From positions 1,922,001-1,986,000 of the forward strand of contig NZ_CP039734.2 of the NCBI RefSeq assembly GCF_011769985.2: a stretch of DNA of 64,000 nt, read 5' to 3'. Within the stretch, counting starts at the first letter, position 1; each line of letters starts with the position of its first letter. The notes below the pieces were generated by a model. It was not told the origin of the DNA. It did no database searches and was given only the letters and a program-made list of their open reading frames with translations. The translations under genes were made by a program, and so were the position numbers. The stretch is from Sulfurospirillum diekertiae. GTDB taxonomy: Bacteria; Campylobacterota; Campylobacteria; Campylobacterales; Sulfurospirillaceae. Positions 63,907 through 64,000 of the stretch are shown here, piece by piece.

Positions 63907-64000
63907 TTGAAAAAAGCACTACTCTGTGTTGGAAATGAACTAAGAGGTGATGATGGCGTTGCTATCGCTGTTGGGCAATTGGTAGAAGAACAATTGCCCC
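63907..64000 (+). CDS. hycI: Hydrogenase maturation protease HycI-like (partial)
   Basis: TTG 63907 with AAGGAG seven bases ahead opens a frame reading KKALLCVGNELRGDDGVAIAV, split as LLCVGNELRGDDG and VAIAVGQLVEE. GNELRGDDGVA is the N-terminal nickel-sensing motif of M52 hydrogenase proteases. The gene runs off the right edge after 31 codons. It would cleave the C-terminal peptide of HyfG. Confidence 0.85.
   Translation, partial: MKKALLCVGNELRGDDGVAIAVGQLVEEQLP

Overview
The window is AT-rich bacterial DNA that most likely comes from a Campylobacterota (epsilonproteobacterial) chromosome, and Sulfurospirillum or a close relative is the best guess. Supporting genes are the futalosine-route menaquinone enzyme MqnE, a Csd4/Pgp1-type cell-shape carboxypeptidase, histidine kinases with an AHQWRQPL H-box, a Sec-encoding small redox gene, and a Hyf-type hydrogenase next to a CO dehydrogenase. 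The genus is inferred from family knowledge and was not tested by a search.

Layout. 1-11.9 kb is accessory DNA. Two CRISPR arrays have identical repeats and nearly identical leaders; the first runs off the left edge. Between them lie small envelope genes (minus strand), a frameshifted XRE regulator behind a palindromic operator, a three-gene plus-strand operon (metallo-beta-lactamase/beta-CASP nuclease, very acidic protein, PD-(D/E)XK-like protein) and two more envelope genes. No cas genes are visible. SPFH/NfeD, DUF805, an unknown gene and a tyrosine recombinase close this region. 12-24 kb is a minus-strand metabolic block: lplT-aas lysophospholipid salvage, an ArsR regulator, an amidohydrolase, and a complete citrate lyase set (citC-citD-citE-citF-citXG) headed by an AbrB-type membrane protein. 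23-32 kb carries an MFS transporter, a purine phosphoribosyltransferase with an NCS2 permease, mqnE, a three-gene candidate defence operon (DUF262 / AAA ATPase / unknown), trpB and tRNA-Lys(CTT). 32-48 kb, mostly plus strand, has glnD, glmS, a heme-binding diguanylate cyclase, a radical SAM protein, a HIT protein, the Csd4/Pgp1 homologue, an EAL-HDOD protein, a CxxU selenoprotein, a voltage-sensor-like K+ channel with a TrkA-type protein, then an AEC transporter, SUI1/YciH and an ABC-F ATPase on the minus strand.

48-64 kb is the functional highlight: a two-component system, cooF-cooS-cooC, and a hyfABCEFGHIJ/hycI operon cut by the right edge. CooS would oxidise CO, CooF would carry electrons, and the membrane Hyf complex could evolve H2 while moving ions. 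Two genes of this module are split by indels in simple repeats: the response regulator (A7 tract) and hyfB (CT repeat). They may be phase-variable, decayed, or sequencing errors.

The most unusual genome-scale signal is a 12-bp palindrome, TTTACATGTAAA. I count 15 perfect copies by eye, mostly inside genes, where about 0.02 would be expected by chance. They are concentrated in the citrate and other housekeeping blocks and nearly absent from the CRISPR island, the candidate defence operon and the coo/hyf module.
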